Positions 15,133 to 23,381 of a stretch of DNA of 31,403 nucleotides are shown in pieces (positions within the stretch are counted from its first letter, which is position 1; the number at the start of each line of letters is the position of its first letter). Both the position numbers and the translations under genes were made by a program. This stretch comes from DASXRA01 sp035263725 (GTDB lineage Bacteria > Actinomycetota > Actinomycetes > Mycobacteriales > Jatrophihabitantaceae), in assembly GCA_035263725.1 (NCBI GenBank), contig DATFRC010000277.1, positions 1 through 31,403 of the forward strand. Reading direction: 5' to 3'. The notes beneath the pieces are model-generated. The model had not been told where the DNA came from and did no database searches. It saw nothing but the letters and a program-made list of their open reading frames with translations.

Positions 15133-16140
15133 ATGACGGAGCAGACCGTCGTCATCGCCGACTATGACTACGGTGACGTGGACATCGAGCGGGCCATCAT
15201 CGAAGACGCAGGATTCCGGCTGGTCGCCGCCGATTGCAAGACCGAGGACGACGTCATCGAAGCAGCGAGAGACGCAGACGCGATCATCGCGCAGTACGCC
15301 ACGGTGGGTACGAGGGCGATCAATGCCCTGGCGCGTTGCAAGGTCATCGCGAGGTACGGCACCGGCGTCGACATTGTCGACGTGGACGCGGCAACGCGGC
15401 GCGGGATCCTGGTGACGAACGTGCCCAATGATTGGTGCCAGAACGAGGTCGCCGATCACGCCATGGCGCTGCTGCTGGCCGCCGCCCGCAAGATCTGCGC
15501 GTATGACCGCGCAACCCGCGCGGGGGTCTGGCGGTGGCAGTCCGGTGCCCCGATCCATCGGATGCAGGGACGCGCCCTCGGGCTGCTGTCGTTCGGCGCG
15601 ATCGCGCAGGCGATTGCAGCCCGGGCGCACGCGTTCGGAATGCGCGTCATCGCCCACGATCCCTACATGGCACCCGACGACGTGATCGCCCACGGAGCCG
15701 CACCGGTGTCGTTCGACGAGTTGATCGAGCACTCGGACTACCTGGTGATCCAGGCGCCGCTCACGAAGGAGACCCACCATCTGATCGGCGAGGAGGAACT
15801 GCGGCGCATGAAACCGACGCTGATCCTCGTCAACACCGCCCGCGGTCCGATCGTCAATGACGCCGCGCTGCACCAGGCGCTGACGCAAGGATGGATTGCC
15901 GGAGCCGGCCTGGACGACATCGAGGAGGAGCCCGCCAAGCAGCGCGACTGGAAACCGGAGAACCCGCTGTTCGGTCTGGATAATGTGATCATCACACCGC
16001 ACGCGGCCTACTACTCGGAAGAGGCGATCCGCACGGTCCGCGACTTTGCTGCGCACGAGGTGGTACGGGTGCTGAGCGGGCAGGCGCCGCATTCGCCGGT
16101 CAACGCGGCCCAGCTCGCCATCGCCAGGCCGCTCGGGTAA
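15133..16140 (+). CDS. CtBP-like D-2-hydroxyacid dehydrogenase
   Basis: A 335-residue NAD(P)-dependent dehydrogenase of the D-isomer-specific 2-hydroxyacid family, closest in pattern to bacterial C-terminal-binding-protein-like members. The catalytic triad is clear: R237 in NTARGPIVND, E264 in LDDIEEEP and H290 in ITPHAAYYSE. The Rossmann loop reads G150-L-L-S-F-G155-A-I-A, so one Gly of the usual G-x-G-x-x-G pattern is replaced. Many CtBP-like proteins vary there. It would interconvert a 2-oxoacid and a D-2-hydroxyacid. GAGGGTGAGG precedes ATG 15133 and overlaps the end of the dehydratase gene, so both are one operon. A dehydratase making a 2-keto-3-deoxy acid, followed by this reductase, is a reasonable pathway guess. 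Confidence 0.87.
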   Translation: MTEQTVVIADYDYGDVDIERAIIEDAGFRLVAADCKTEDDVIEAARDADAIIAQYATVGTRAINALARCKVIARYGTGVDIVDVDAATRRGILVTNVPNDWCQNEVADHAMALLLAAARKICAYDRATRAGVWRWQSGAPIHRMQGRALGLLSFGAIAQAIAARAHAFGMRVIAHDPYMAPDDVIAHGAAPVSFDELIEHSDYLVIQAPLTKETHHLIGEEELRRMKPTLILVNTARGPIVNDAALHQALTQGWIAGAGLDDIEEEPAKQRDWKPENPLFGLDNVIITPHAAYYSEEAIRTVRDFAAHEVVRVLSGQAPHSPVNAAQLAIARPLG

Positions 16141-16155
16141 CCCGGGCATCCGCTC

Positions 16156-17397
16156 CTAGCGGGCGACGGGCGGGCCCGGGATGACGGGCAGCTCGGCCAG
16201 CCCGCGCAGTACCAGACCGTCGCCGTGGTCCCAGTGCAGCTCCTCGACCGGCACCGCGAGGCGGAATTCGGGGAAGCGCGCTAGCAACGATGCGATCGCG
16301 AGCTGACCCTCCATACGCGCCAGTACGGCGCCGAGGCAATGGTGGATGCCGTGGCCGAATGCGAGGTGCCGGCTTTCGGCCCGATCCATGTCGAGCAGCT
16401 CCGGGTTGGCGTACCGGTCGGGGTCGCGGTTGGCGGCCGCCAGCCCGATCACTACCTGAGCCCCTGCGGGAATCGTCACGTCGCCGATGGTCACCGGCTC
16501 GATGGCGTAGCGGAATGTCGCGTGCGGCACGGGGGCGTCGTAACGCAGAAGCTCCTCGACCGCCGCGGCGATGCTGGCGGAATCGTTGCGCAACTGGGCG
16601 AGCTGGTCCGGGTTGCGCAGCAACGCAACGACGCCATTGCCGATGAGGCTCGTGGTCGTGTCATGTCCGGCGACGATCAGCTGGAAGATCGTCGACAGCA
16701 GCTCTTGGTTGTCCAGCCGCTCCTCGCCGTCACGCGCGTTGATCAGCCCGCTCACGAGATCGTCGCCGGGCTGCTGCTGCTTGGTACGGACGAGCTCGCC
16801 GAGCATGGCAACGACCCCGTCGGATGCTTCTTTCGCACGGGCGTACTGCGCCGGCGTCGAGGTTGGGACGAGCATTCCGGCGAGGCCGCGGCCGAGCGCG
16901 TCCCGTTCCGGCTCCGGCACGCCGAGCAGTTCGCAGATGACCGTGAACGGCAGCGGAAACGCGTACGCCGCGACCAGGTCGACCCGGCTCTCCGGACCCT
17001 GAGCGGCGATCTGGTCAAGCAGGTCGTCCACTATGACCTGCACGCGTGGCCGCAGCGCCTCGACACGACGTGGCGAGAAGGTGCCCGACACGAGCCTGCG
17101 CAGCCGGGTGTGATCAGGTGGGTCGACGCTCAGCATGTGCCGCGCGAACGCCGGTCCAGGAAGTCCCTCCGCGACAAGATCGGCGCCGGTCGCGAGCGCC
17201 GCGTGCATGTCCTTGGACAGCCGCGGATCGTTGAGAGCGGCCCGGACGGCGTCGTAGCGGACTACCAGCCAGGCCTGATGCCCGTCGGCCAGCGTGACTT
17301 CATGCACCGCGCCGAGCTCCCGGACCTGGGCGAACAGCGGAAAGGGGTTGTCCCGGTCATACGCCCCCCACGCCGCCAGCGCGTCGGTAGTCGTCAC
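16156..17397 (-). CDS. Cytochrome P450
   Basis: A 413-residue soluble bacterial P450. Signatures: oxygen-activation helix I AGHDTT (243-248), K-helix EELLR (281-285), and the heme loop FGHGIHHCLG with thiolate ligand C354. Length and PPDHTRLRRLV (93-103) fit the CYP105/CYP107-type actinobacterial monooxygenases that hydroxylate macrolides, terpenes, steroids or xenobiotics. It needs ferredoxin and a reductase; no ferredoxin gene is adjacent. The start is GTG 17397, nine bases after the VOC stop, so the two genes are co-transcribed. It converges with the dehydrogenase gene with only 15 bases between the stops. Confidence 0.93.
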   Translation of the reverse strand: MTTTDALAAWGAYDRDNPFPLFAQVRELGAVHEVTLADGHQAWLVVRYDAVRAALNDPRLSKDMHAALATGADLVAEGLPGPAFARHMLSVDPPDHTRLRRLVSGTFSPRRVEALRPRVQVIVDDLLDQIAAQGPESRVDLVAAYAFPLPFTVICELLGVPEPERDALGRGLAGMLVPTSTPAQYARAKEASDGVVAMLGELVRTKQQQPGDDLVSGLINARDGEERLDNQELLSTIFQLIVAGHDTTTSLIGNGVVALLRNPDQLAQLRNDSASIAAAVEELLRYDAPVPHATFRYAIEPVTIGDVTIPAGAQVVIGLAAANRDPDRYANPELLDMDRAESRHLAFGHGIHHCLGAVLARMEGQLAIASLLARFPEFRLAVPVEELHWDHGDGLVLRGLAELPVIPGPPVAR

Positions 17398-17406
17398 CGC
17401 GCTTTC

Positions 17407-17805
17407 TCACGCAGGTGGCGCGAAAAACTCGAGCGCGATGCCGTCGGGGTCGCGAAACGAAACACCCGAGCCGTAGTGGGCATCCTTGATTTCGCCGTGA
17501 GCAATCCCCAGCTCGTCGAGCCGCGCGGCCTGCTTCTGCAATTCGGCGCGGTCGCGACAGGCGAACGCAATGTGGTCCAAACCAGTGCGATGCTCATCGA
17601 AGGTTTCCGCCGTGCCCTGAGGATGGGTGTGCAATCCGAACAGCTGCCCACCGTCGAGGGCGAACACCGTGTGGTGAAAGCCGCCTACCTGCTCATCCTC
17701 GTCGAGCACAGGCTCTGCTGCGAAGAGCAAGCTATACCAGCGGGTGCTTCGCTCAAGGTCGGTGACGGTGACCGCGACGTGCGCGGTCGGCGGAAACATT
17801 GGCAC
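17407..17805 (-). CDS. VOC-family (glyoxalase/dioxygenase fold) protein
   Basis: A 132-residue vicinal oxygen chelate protein with two beta-alpha-beta-beta-beta modules. Metal-ligand positions are plausible at H in AHVAVTVTDLERS, at H in GLDHIAFACRD, and at E in GIALEFFAP. Members act as glyoxalases, dioxygenases, epimerases or antibiotic-binding proteins. I set the start at GTG 17805 because AGGAGG lies five bases upstream; the longer frame to 17826 places that ribosome site inside the coding region. The P450 gene follows after nine bases. A role as partner or resistance protein for a P450 product is possible, but only from context. Confidence 0.85.
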   Translation of the reverse strand: MPMFPPTAHVAVTVTDLERSTRWYSLLFAAEPVLDEDEQVGGFHHTVFALDGGQLFGLHTHPQGTAETFDEHRTGLDHIAFACRDRAELQKQAARLDELGIAHGEIKDAHYGSGVSFRDPDGIALEFFAPPA

Positions 17806-17855
17806 AGTAGCCTCCTCAATTGACACGTACAGCTCGTGATGAATTGCCCCCGCAT

Positions 17856-17886
17856 TAAGTCGACCCCGAGCACCGGAGCCGACTTA
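17856..17886. promoter_or_regulatory. Inverted repeat upstream of the VOC-P450 operon
   Basis: TAAGTCG (17856-17862) and CGACTTA (17880-17886) are a perfect 7-bp inverted repeat with a 17-base spacer, centred about 66 bases upstream of the VOC start. The position suits an activator or repressor site. It could bind the LAL regulator encoded just upstream, but no consensus is known to me. There is no T-run, so it is a poor terminator for the regulator gene. Confidence 0.4.
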
Positions 17887-17964
17887 CCTACTGTCACGAA
17901 GACCCTAGCGCTTCGGTTCACTCGGTGTCTTGTGCAGATTCTGCGTACGCCGCCGATGTGGGCA

Positions 17965-20900
17965 TCAGTAACCGGCGCGGGCGATGACAGCAGTCAATGC
18001 TGCGCGGGAATGGATGTCGAGCTTGTTGTAGATCCGGGCGAGATGGCTCTCGATTGTCTTTTCGCTGAGAAACAACGCAGCCGCGATGTCTTTATTGGTT
18101 CGGCCGCTCGCGACCATTGCCGCGACCTCACGCTCGCGAGGCGACAGTGCATCCAGACCGGCCGCAGTGCCGGGCCGGCGGCGGCGCGCCACTCGCTCCC
18201 CCAGTCGGCGCAGTTCGCGTGCGGCGGCATCGGCTTCGCGCAGCGCGCCGCACGCGCTGAGGTCCGCGTAGGCCGCGCTCAGCTCGACGACCGCCGCGTC
18301 GCGATCGCCCGACGCCGCGTACGCACGGCCCAGCATGAGCCGGGCGCGGCCGAGAAGCAGTGCGTTGTCGACGCGGTCCGCGATCGCGACCGCCTCGCGC
18401 GCCAGGGAGAGCGCGGCCGGGACGTCGCCGTGCGTTAGTTGCGACGACGCGCGCGCGATGCGCGCGGTGCACTGCCACCGTGGGAGGGCGGCGAGGTCGG
18501 CCCGGTTGAGCGCGCGCGACGACACCTCGTCGGCCGCCGTGGTGTCGCCGAGCGCCAGATACGCGCGGGTGAGTAGCTCCCACCCGAATCCCGCGTGCCG
18601 GTCGAGCACGTCTTGGCTCGGCGGTTCGTCGACCGCCACCAGCTCGGTCAGGGCGGCCGCGGCATCGCCGGACATGAGCAGCGCGCCGCCGAGTTGCACG
18701 TGAGCGGTCGGGTCAAGGAATCGGTCTACGCTGCGGCCCGAACGGGCGATCATGTCGGTCGCGCCGGCCATCGCGCCTTCGACGTCACCCGCCCAGTACG
18801 CCGCCAACGCGCCGGGCTCCAGTGCCCAAACGGTTCGCCAGTTCTCGGCCGGCAGCAGCGCGGTCTCAGCAGCGGACGCCGCGTCCGAACGAGCTGCGGC
18901 GAGGTCACCATTCAGCAACGAGGCAGCTGCCGTTATCGACAGCCAGGGATTCACCATCGTGTCCTGACCAGTGACTCGGGCGACGCGTAAGCACCGATGC
19001 ACGTGCGCACGTGCCTGATCGAGCCGTTCAACGCGCAGTGCCGCGGTCCCGACGTAGACGCCGAGGTACACACGCTGGGCGAGTTGCTCGTCGCTGAGCC
19101 GCTGCAGCGCTTCGGATGCGACCGCGAGGTCGCTCGTGGCCTCATCGGTGCGCAGCTCACCGCTCGCCGAAATGCTGCGTAATGCTGCGGCCAGTGCGAC
19201 GACCGAATCCTCCGAGCCGGCCGCGAGAACGATGCCGGCAAGGCGGTGCGCGTCTGCCCACTCGCGGTGCCAGAGGTGATCGATCGCCAGTTCGAGCTGC
19301 AGGGCCAGTCGCACGGTCGCGGGTGCCTGGTCGTCAAGTGACGACAACGCGGACAGCAGCAGCCGGCGCGACGCGAACGGCTGGCCACTGCGCCGGCGCG
19401 CTTCCGACAGCTTCGCGATCAGCTCAGCGCGTGCGCCGTGCTGAGACGGCGGCGCCAACTCCAGTGCCTGGCTGAGCTCCTCGACCGACTCCTCGTCGGC
19501 ACCGGCCGACGCCAGCGCGGACGCCGCCTCGACCAGGAGTGCGATCCGCCGCGCCGGATCGGCGTCGTGCGGCAACAACCGCAGCGCCGTCCGCAGCCAC
19601 CGTCCTGCCGTGAGCGGTGCGCGCGGCGCGAGCGTCCGCGCTGCATCAATAAGCGTCTCGACCGCCGCGGGGTCGCCTGCGCTCGCCGATCGCTCGATGT
19701 GCAGGGCCACTTCGGTTGCCGGGGCTTGCCGCGCCATCAGCGCGGCGGCCGCCCTCGCATGAGCGCCGAGCCGCCCGGCACGCGGCAGCTCGTCATAGAC
19801 GACCCGGCGCACGATCGGGTGCCGGAACCGAAATCGGGCCGGCGCATCGGTCGGCCGCACCATATCGACGGCCAGCACCTCGTCAAACGCATCCAGCGTC
19901 GCCTGCTCGGGCCGTCCCGCAATGGCCGCGACCAGGTGCGGCTCGAACGACTCGCCGGCGATCGCGGCTGCGTCGACAACGGTGCGCGTTGCCGGCGACA
20001 GCGCCATCAGCTCTTCCCGGATCGACGCCGACACGGCCGCGGGCGGCCGCCAACCCCCAGCTACATCGACGGCACCCCGGTGGCGGCGACGGTCGTTGGG
20101 CACCCCTGCGCGAGACAACTGCTCGAGGTAGAAAGGGTTGCCGCCGCTTTGCCGATACAGCAGCGCGCGGCCCTCGATGTCAAGCGACGGGTCCATCAGG
20201 CGGTCGGCTTCGACCGGGGTCAACGGCGAGAGGTCGATCCGTTCGCCTTCGCCCGACCGCGCCATCGAGTCGAACACGCCACCGAGCCGGCCCGGGCGTA
20301 TGCGGGTGGCGAATGCGCCGACGAGCGGGCCGCGGAAGCGATGAAGCAAACCCGCCGTCACCTCGACGGATGCTGCGTCGGCCCAGTGCACATCGTCCAA
20401 TGCGAGAACGACCGGTTGCCGCGACGCGAGCAGCTCCAGCAACTCCCGGATTGCGCGCTGCGTGCGATACCGATCCGTGCCCGGCGGCGCGGCGGGCGGC
20501 TCGGCACCCTCGACGGCCCGGGCCAGGGACGGAAACACGTGCCACAGCTCCGCCCACGTCTCCGGACGCAGCGGCCGTAGGACGGCCGGCGACACGGAAC
20601 CGAGGTGCTCGTCGCATGCGTCGCGCAGCATCGCGAACGGGAGGTCCTGCTCGAACTCCGCCGCCCGCCCGGACAGCACCAGGAAGCCGCGCGCGCTCGC
20701 CCGCCGCGCCAGTTCCTGCAGCAACCGTGATTTGCCGATCCCAGGTTCACCGACGATCTGGACGAACCAGGGCCGGCCGGCGGCGAGGCGATCGAGGGCC
20801 CCGTCAAGCTCCGCCAGCTCTGCTGATCTCCCGATCAGCGGCGACCTTCGCACGCCACCCGTCCCACGAGATGCCCCCTTCTCACCAGCCCGGATGCGCG

Positions 20901-20988
20901 GCGAAACCGGCGGCGCTACCAGCGTCGTCACGCCCAATAGCACGGGGGTCGCTCGGCTCCGGTTCAGGGTGTGCTTTGCAGTAAACAC
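17965..20988 (-). CDS. LAL-type LuxR-family ATPase transcriptional regulator
   Basis: A 1007-residue regulator of the large ATP-binding LuxR (LAL/MalT-like) type. An N-terminal AAA/STAND module has Walker A GEPGIGKS (80-87) and Walker B VVLALDDVHWAD (193-204). A long TPR-like helical middle follows, and a C-terminal LuxR/GerE helix-turn-helix runs LSPREREVAAMVASGRTNKDIAAALFLSEKTIESHLARIYNKL. Such proteins are ligand- and ATP-gated activators, common beside secondary-metabolite or catabolic genes. The start is uncertain: GTG 20988 has no good ribosome site, and GTGs further in (for example 20931, or the one just before RRSPLIGR) would leave the ATPase domain intact. The VOC and P450 genes follow on the same strand after 160 bases and are likely targets. 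Confidence 0.88.
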   Translation of the reverse strand: MFTAKHTLNRSRATPVLLGVTTLVAPPVSPRIRAGEKGASRGTGGVRRSPLIGRSAELAELDGALDRLAAGRPWFVQIVGEPGIGKSRLLQELARRASARGFLVLSGRAAEFEQDLPFAMLRDACDEHLGSVSPAVLRPLRPETWAELWHVFPSLARAVEGAEPPAAPPGTDRYRTQRAIRELLELLASRQPVVLALDDVHWADAASVEVTAGLLHRFRGPLVGAFATRIRPGRLGGVFDSMARSGEGERIDLSPLTPVEADRLMDPSLDIEGRALLYRQSGGNPFYLEQLSRAGVPNDRRRHRGAVDVAGGWRPPAAVSASIREELMALSPATRTVVDAAAIAGESFEPHLVAAIAGRPEQATLDAFDEVLAVDMVRPTDAPARFRFRHPIVRRVVYDELPRAGRLGAHARAAAALMARQAPATEVALHIERSASAGDPAAVETLIDAARTLAPRAPLTAGRWLRTALRLLPHDADPARRIALLVEAASALASAGADEESVEELSQALELAPPSQHGARAELIAKLSEARRRSGQPFASRRLLLSALSSLDDQAPATVRLALQLELAIDHLWHREWADAHRLAGIVLAAGSEDSVVALAAALRSISASGELRTDEATSDLAVASEALQRLSDEQLAQRVYLGVYVGTAALRVERLDQARAHVHRCLRVARVTGQDTMVNPWLSITAAASLLNGDLAAARSDAASAAETALLPAENWRTVWALEPGALAAYWAGDVEGAMAGATDMIARSGRSVDRFLDPTAHVQLGGALLMSGDAAAALTELVAVDEPPSQDVLDRHAGFGWELLTRAYLALGDTTAADEVSSRALNRADLAALPRWQCTARIARASSQLTHGDVPAALSLAREAVAIADRVDNALLLGRARLMLGRAYAASGDRDAAVVELSAAYADLSACGALREADAAARELRRLGERVARRRRPGTAAGLDALSPREREVAAMVASGRTNKDIAAALFLSEKTIESHLARIYNKLDIHSRAALTAVIARAGY

Positions 20989-21031
20989 CCGATACCCGCA
21001 ACTGCGAGGCGCTGCGACGGTCGACCACAGC

Positions 21032-21050
21032 GGCGGGCACCTGGCCCGCC
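21032..21050 (+). promoter_or_regulatory. Hairpin in the leader of the secreted-protein gene
   Basis: GGCGGGC (21032-21038) pairs perfectly with GCCCGCC (21044-21050) over a five-base loop. It ends eight bases before the GGAGG ribosome site of the next gene. It could be a leader stem or a protein operator in the space shared with the divergent LAL gene. Confidence 0.4.
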
Positions 21051-21068
21051 CGACATATGGAGGACCAG

Positions 21069-21695
21069 ATGCAAGACCATGAGACGGCGCACGAGGCCTC
21101 GCGGCGAAAGGTGCGGCGCGCCACCGTCGGCGCAGCCGCGCTCGGCGTCGTCGCGCTCGGCGCCATTGCCGCTGCCGTCACCGCCGGAGTCGCGTCGGCC
21201 GACACCAGCTACCACCACCGGCCGGACATCCGGCTCGTCGTGACCAACCCGCTGCCGCACGACATCGCCGGCCGAAACGGCGACTTCCTCGTCGATGTGA
21301 CGGCGACGGCTCTCAACGGCCACGGAAACCAGCAGCTGTCGGCGGCGAACGGCTACCGGCCGGGCCTCAACCTCCCGCCGGCGCGGACCTTCGGACCGGG
21401 TATGCCGGACCCCGACGCGCCCGGCCTCGTCGTCACGATGTCGACGACCCCCGCGCGTGCGGGTGGTCCGAACGCCAACCTGGCGGGTGTGTTCCAGCTG
21501 AACACAGTGGAGCGCCACGACGGGCTCCGGCGCATCGTCAACGAATGGGAGGTCGGCTCGCCCGGCTTCTTCGGCAGGAACGTCCACGCCACGTTGACCG
21601 CGTTCCTCGTCAGTGGCCGGGCGCCCGGAATGGTGACCGGGCACGAGCGGCCAATCTCCAACGTCGTCCGCGAGACGTTCACGATCGGCGGTTGA
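21069..21695 (+). CDS. Secreted or anchored protein of unknown function
   Basis: A 208-residue protein starting at ATG 21069, five bases after GGAGG; the ATG at 21057 precedes that ribosome site and is rejected. The N-terminus is long and charged (HEASRRKVRR), followed by a hydrophobic stretch and VASADT, giving a signal peptide with likely cleavage after ASA. The paired arginines recall Tat signals, but the consensus is not met. The mature part has no Cys and contains beta-rich segments such as DIRLVVTNPLPHD, GLVVTMSTTPARAGG and VHATLTAFLVSG. I do not recognise the family. It is divergent from the LAL regulator, with about 80 bases between them. Confidence 0.72.
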   Translation: MQDHETAHEASRRKVRRATVGAAALGVVALGAIAAAVTAGVASADTSYHHRPDIRLVVTNPLPHDIAGRNGDFLVDVTATALNGHGNQQLSAANGYRPGLNLPPARTFGPGMPDPDAPGLVVTMSTTPARAGGPNANLAGVFQLNTVERHDGLRRIVNEWEVGSPGFFGRNVHATLTAFLVSGRAPGMVTGHERPISNVVRETFTIGG

Positions 21696-21705
21696 TTTCA
21701 TCGGA

Positions 21706-21735
21706 GCGGCCGGCAGCCCGATGGCTGCCGGCCGC
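21706..21735. terminator. Bidirectional terminator hairpin
   Basis: A perfect 13-bp inverted repeat: GCGGCCGGCAGCC (21706-21718), loop CGAT, GGCTGCCGGCCGC (21723-21735). It sits between two convergent stops (21695 on plus and 21745 on minus), where a shared terminator is expected. There is no long T-run, as is common in high-GC actinobacteria. Confidence 0.8.
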
Positions 21736-21744
21736 GTCACACCG

Positions 21745-21954
21745 CTAATCGACTCCGATCATGACCTCCGTGGATTTGACGACGGCGGTCACTCGTGCGC
21801 CGACGGTCAGCCCGAGGTCCTCGGCGGCGTCCTTGGTGATAGACGCGGTTATCTGCTGGCCGCCGTCGAGATCGACCTTGACGACGGTCATTACGGCACC
21901 GACGGCGATCGCGGCCACGGTTCCCGTCAGCTGGTTGCGGGCCGAAAGACGCAT
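21745..21954 (-). CDS. mop: Molbindin-like TOBE protein (molybdate binding)
   Basis: A 69-residue single TOBE/Mop domain: MRLSARNQLTGTVAAIAVGAV at the start, then VKVDLDGGQQITASITKDAAEDLGL and GARVTAVVKSTEVMIG. Mop proteins assemble into small oligomers that store or buffer molybdate or tungstate in the cytoplasm. The start ATG 21954 has GGAGGA about six bases upstream; the longer frame upstream is antisense to the divergent HTH-TOBE gene. The length matches molbindins (about 68 residues). Its place opposite the regulator and modABC supports a molybdate role. Confidence 0.88.
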   Translation of the reverse strand: MRLSARNQLTGTVAAIAVGAVMTVVKVDLDGGQQITASITKDAAEDLGLTVGARVTAVVKSTEVMIGVD

Positions 21955-22063
21955 GGAGTTCCTCCACTTCTTGGGCGCAGATTCGGGGCGAACGGATCGA
22001 GTATGCCTCGGATGCCGGGTCATCGCTGGCGGCGTGCCGCATCTGCGGATAAGGTCCGCGGCC

Positions 22064-22489
22064 ATGACGACATTCCGCATCCGGGAGGCGGCCGAGCTAC
22101 TCGGGGTCAGCGACGACACCGTCCGCCGCTGGGCGGACGCGGGACGCGTCCCCACCAGCACCGACGAGGTCCAGCGGCGGGTCATCGCCGGAGCAGACCT
22201 CGCCCGGTTCGCCGAGGAACTCGCGGCCAGCGCGGAGCGCCCCAAGCCGCGCACCGTGATCGGGGAGTCTGCGCGTAATCGCTTCACCGGGCTGGTGACG
22301 AATGTTGTGCGAGACACCGTGATGGCGCAGGTGGAGATGCAGGCCGGACCGCATCGCATCGTGTCGCTGATGAGCCGCGAGGCCGCCGATGAGCTCGAAC
22401 TCGAGCCGGGCGTCATCGCGATCGCTTCGGTAAAGGCCACCAGCGTTGTGATCGAAGTCCCCGAGCAGCGTTCCGGCCGCGCCGGCTAG
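22064..22489 (+). CDS. HTH-TOBE molybdate-responsive regulator candidate
   Basis: A 141-residue fusion. Residues 1-50 are a MerR/excisionase-type helix-turn-helix (FRIREAAELLGVSDDTVRRWADAGRVP), and residues 70-133 are a TOBE domain (ARNRFTGLVTNVVRDTVMAQVEM through ATSVVIEV). This layout, DNA-binding head plus molybdate-binding TOBE, is functionally like ModE but with a different HTH class. It probably senses cytoplasmic molybdate and controls mop and modABC. Only a weak AAGG lies ten bases before ATG 22064. modA follows after 71 bases on the same strand. The 109-base gap to mop must carry both divergent promoters. Confidence 0.85.
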   Translation: MTTFRIREAAELLGVSDDTVRRWADAGRVPTSTDEVQRRVIAGADLARFAEELAASAERPKPRTVIGESARNRFTGLVTNVVRDTVMAQVEMQAGPHRIVSLMSREAADELELEPGVIAIASVKATSVVIEVPEQRSGRAG

Positions 22490-22560
22490 CGCCGTCAGCA
22501 GCGATGCCGCATTCGAGGTCCCGTCCACCGAGCGGCCCACCATCGAGGGAGAACCCGCAC

Positions 22561-23373
22561 ATGCAGACCCGCATCATCGTTCTCACCGCGGTCGCGGCTG
22601 CGGCCGTCGCCGTAGCCGCAGGGTGCTCGTCGAGCAAGAACTCGCCCAGCTCTCCGCCAGCATCCCCCGGCGCCGGTGGCGCGACCTCCAGCCCAGCAAT
22701 CAGCGGTACCGTCACGGTGTTCGCTGCCGCCTCGCTCAAGGAGGCGTTCACCACGCTGGCCAGTCAGTTCGAGAGCGACCATCCCGGCAGCCACGTCAAG
22801 CTCAGCTTCGGGGCCAGCTCGGACCTTGCCGAGCAGATCAACCAGGGCGCCCCGGCGGACGTGTTTGCCTCGGCATCGCCGAAGAACATGCAACAGGTCA
22901 TCAGTGCGGGCGGGGCGTCGACGTCGACGAACTTCGTCAAGAACGTGATGGAGGTCGCGGTGCCGCCGAGCAATCCAGCCCACGTAACGAGCGTTACCGA
23001 TCTCGCGAAGAGCAGCGTCAAGGTCGCGCTGTGCCAGCCCCAGGTCCCGTGCGGCGCCGTCGCGGCCGAGGTGTTCACCAACGCCAAGATCACCGTCAAG
23101 CCGGTCACGCTGGAACCGGACGTGAAATCGACGCTGTCCAAGGTCGAGTTGAACGAGGTCGACGCCGGAATGGTCTATGTGACCGACGTACGTGCCGCCG
23201 GCAGCAAGGTCACCGGCATTGTCATTCCCGACAACCTCAACGCCTCGACCGAATACCCGATCGCCGCGCTCACCAAGGCACCTCATGCCGTCGGCGCACA
23301 AGCCTTCGTGGACCTGGTCCTGTCACCGGCCGGTGAGGCGGTCCTCTCCGCGGATGGATTCCAGAAGCCCTGA
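22561..23373 (+). CDS. modA: Molybdate ABC transporter substrate-binding lipoprotein ModA
   Basis: A 270-residue periplasmic-binding lipoprotein. The N-terminal signal ends in the lipobox V-A-A-G-C22, followed by a Ser/Pro/Gly linker. The ModA family core includes VTVFAAASLKEAFTTLA, KLSFGASSDLAEQINQGAPADVFASAS and VDAGMVYVTD; the Ser residues of the AAS and GAS loops contact the oxyanion. It captures molybdate (or tungstate) outside the membrane and hands it to ModB. GAGGGAGAA lies eight bases before ATG 22561. Four cysteines in total include a close pair in ALCQPQVPCG. First of the three transporter genes. Confidence 0.95.
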   Translation: MQTRIIVLTAVAAAAVAVAAGCSSSKNSPSSPPASPGAGGATSSPAISGTVTVFAAASLKEAFTTLASQFESDHPGSHVKLSFGASSDLAEQINQGAPADVFASASPKNMQQVISAGGASTSTNFVKNVMEVAVPPSNPAHVTSVTDLAKSSVKVALCQPQVPCGAVAAEVFTNAKITVKPVTLEPDVKSTLSKVELNEVDAGMVYVTDVRAAGSKVTGIVIPDNLNASTEYPIAALTKAPHAVGAQAFVDLVLSPAGEAVLSADGFQKP

Positions 23374-23381
23374 GTAGCACC

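Noticed and set aside
22495..23301. 268-codon minus-strand frame
   Set aside because: Antisense shadow of modA, which has a lipobox and conserved ModA motifs.
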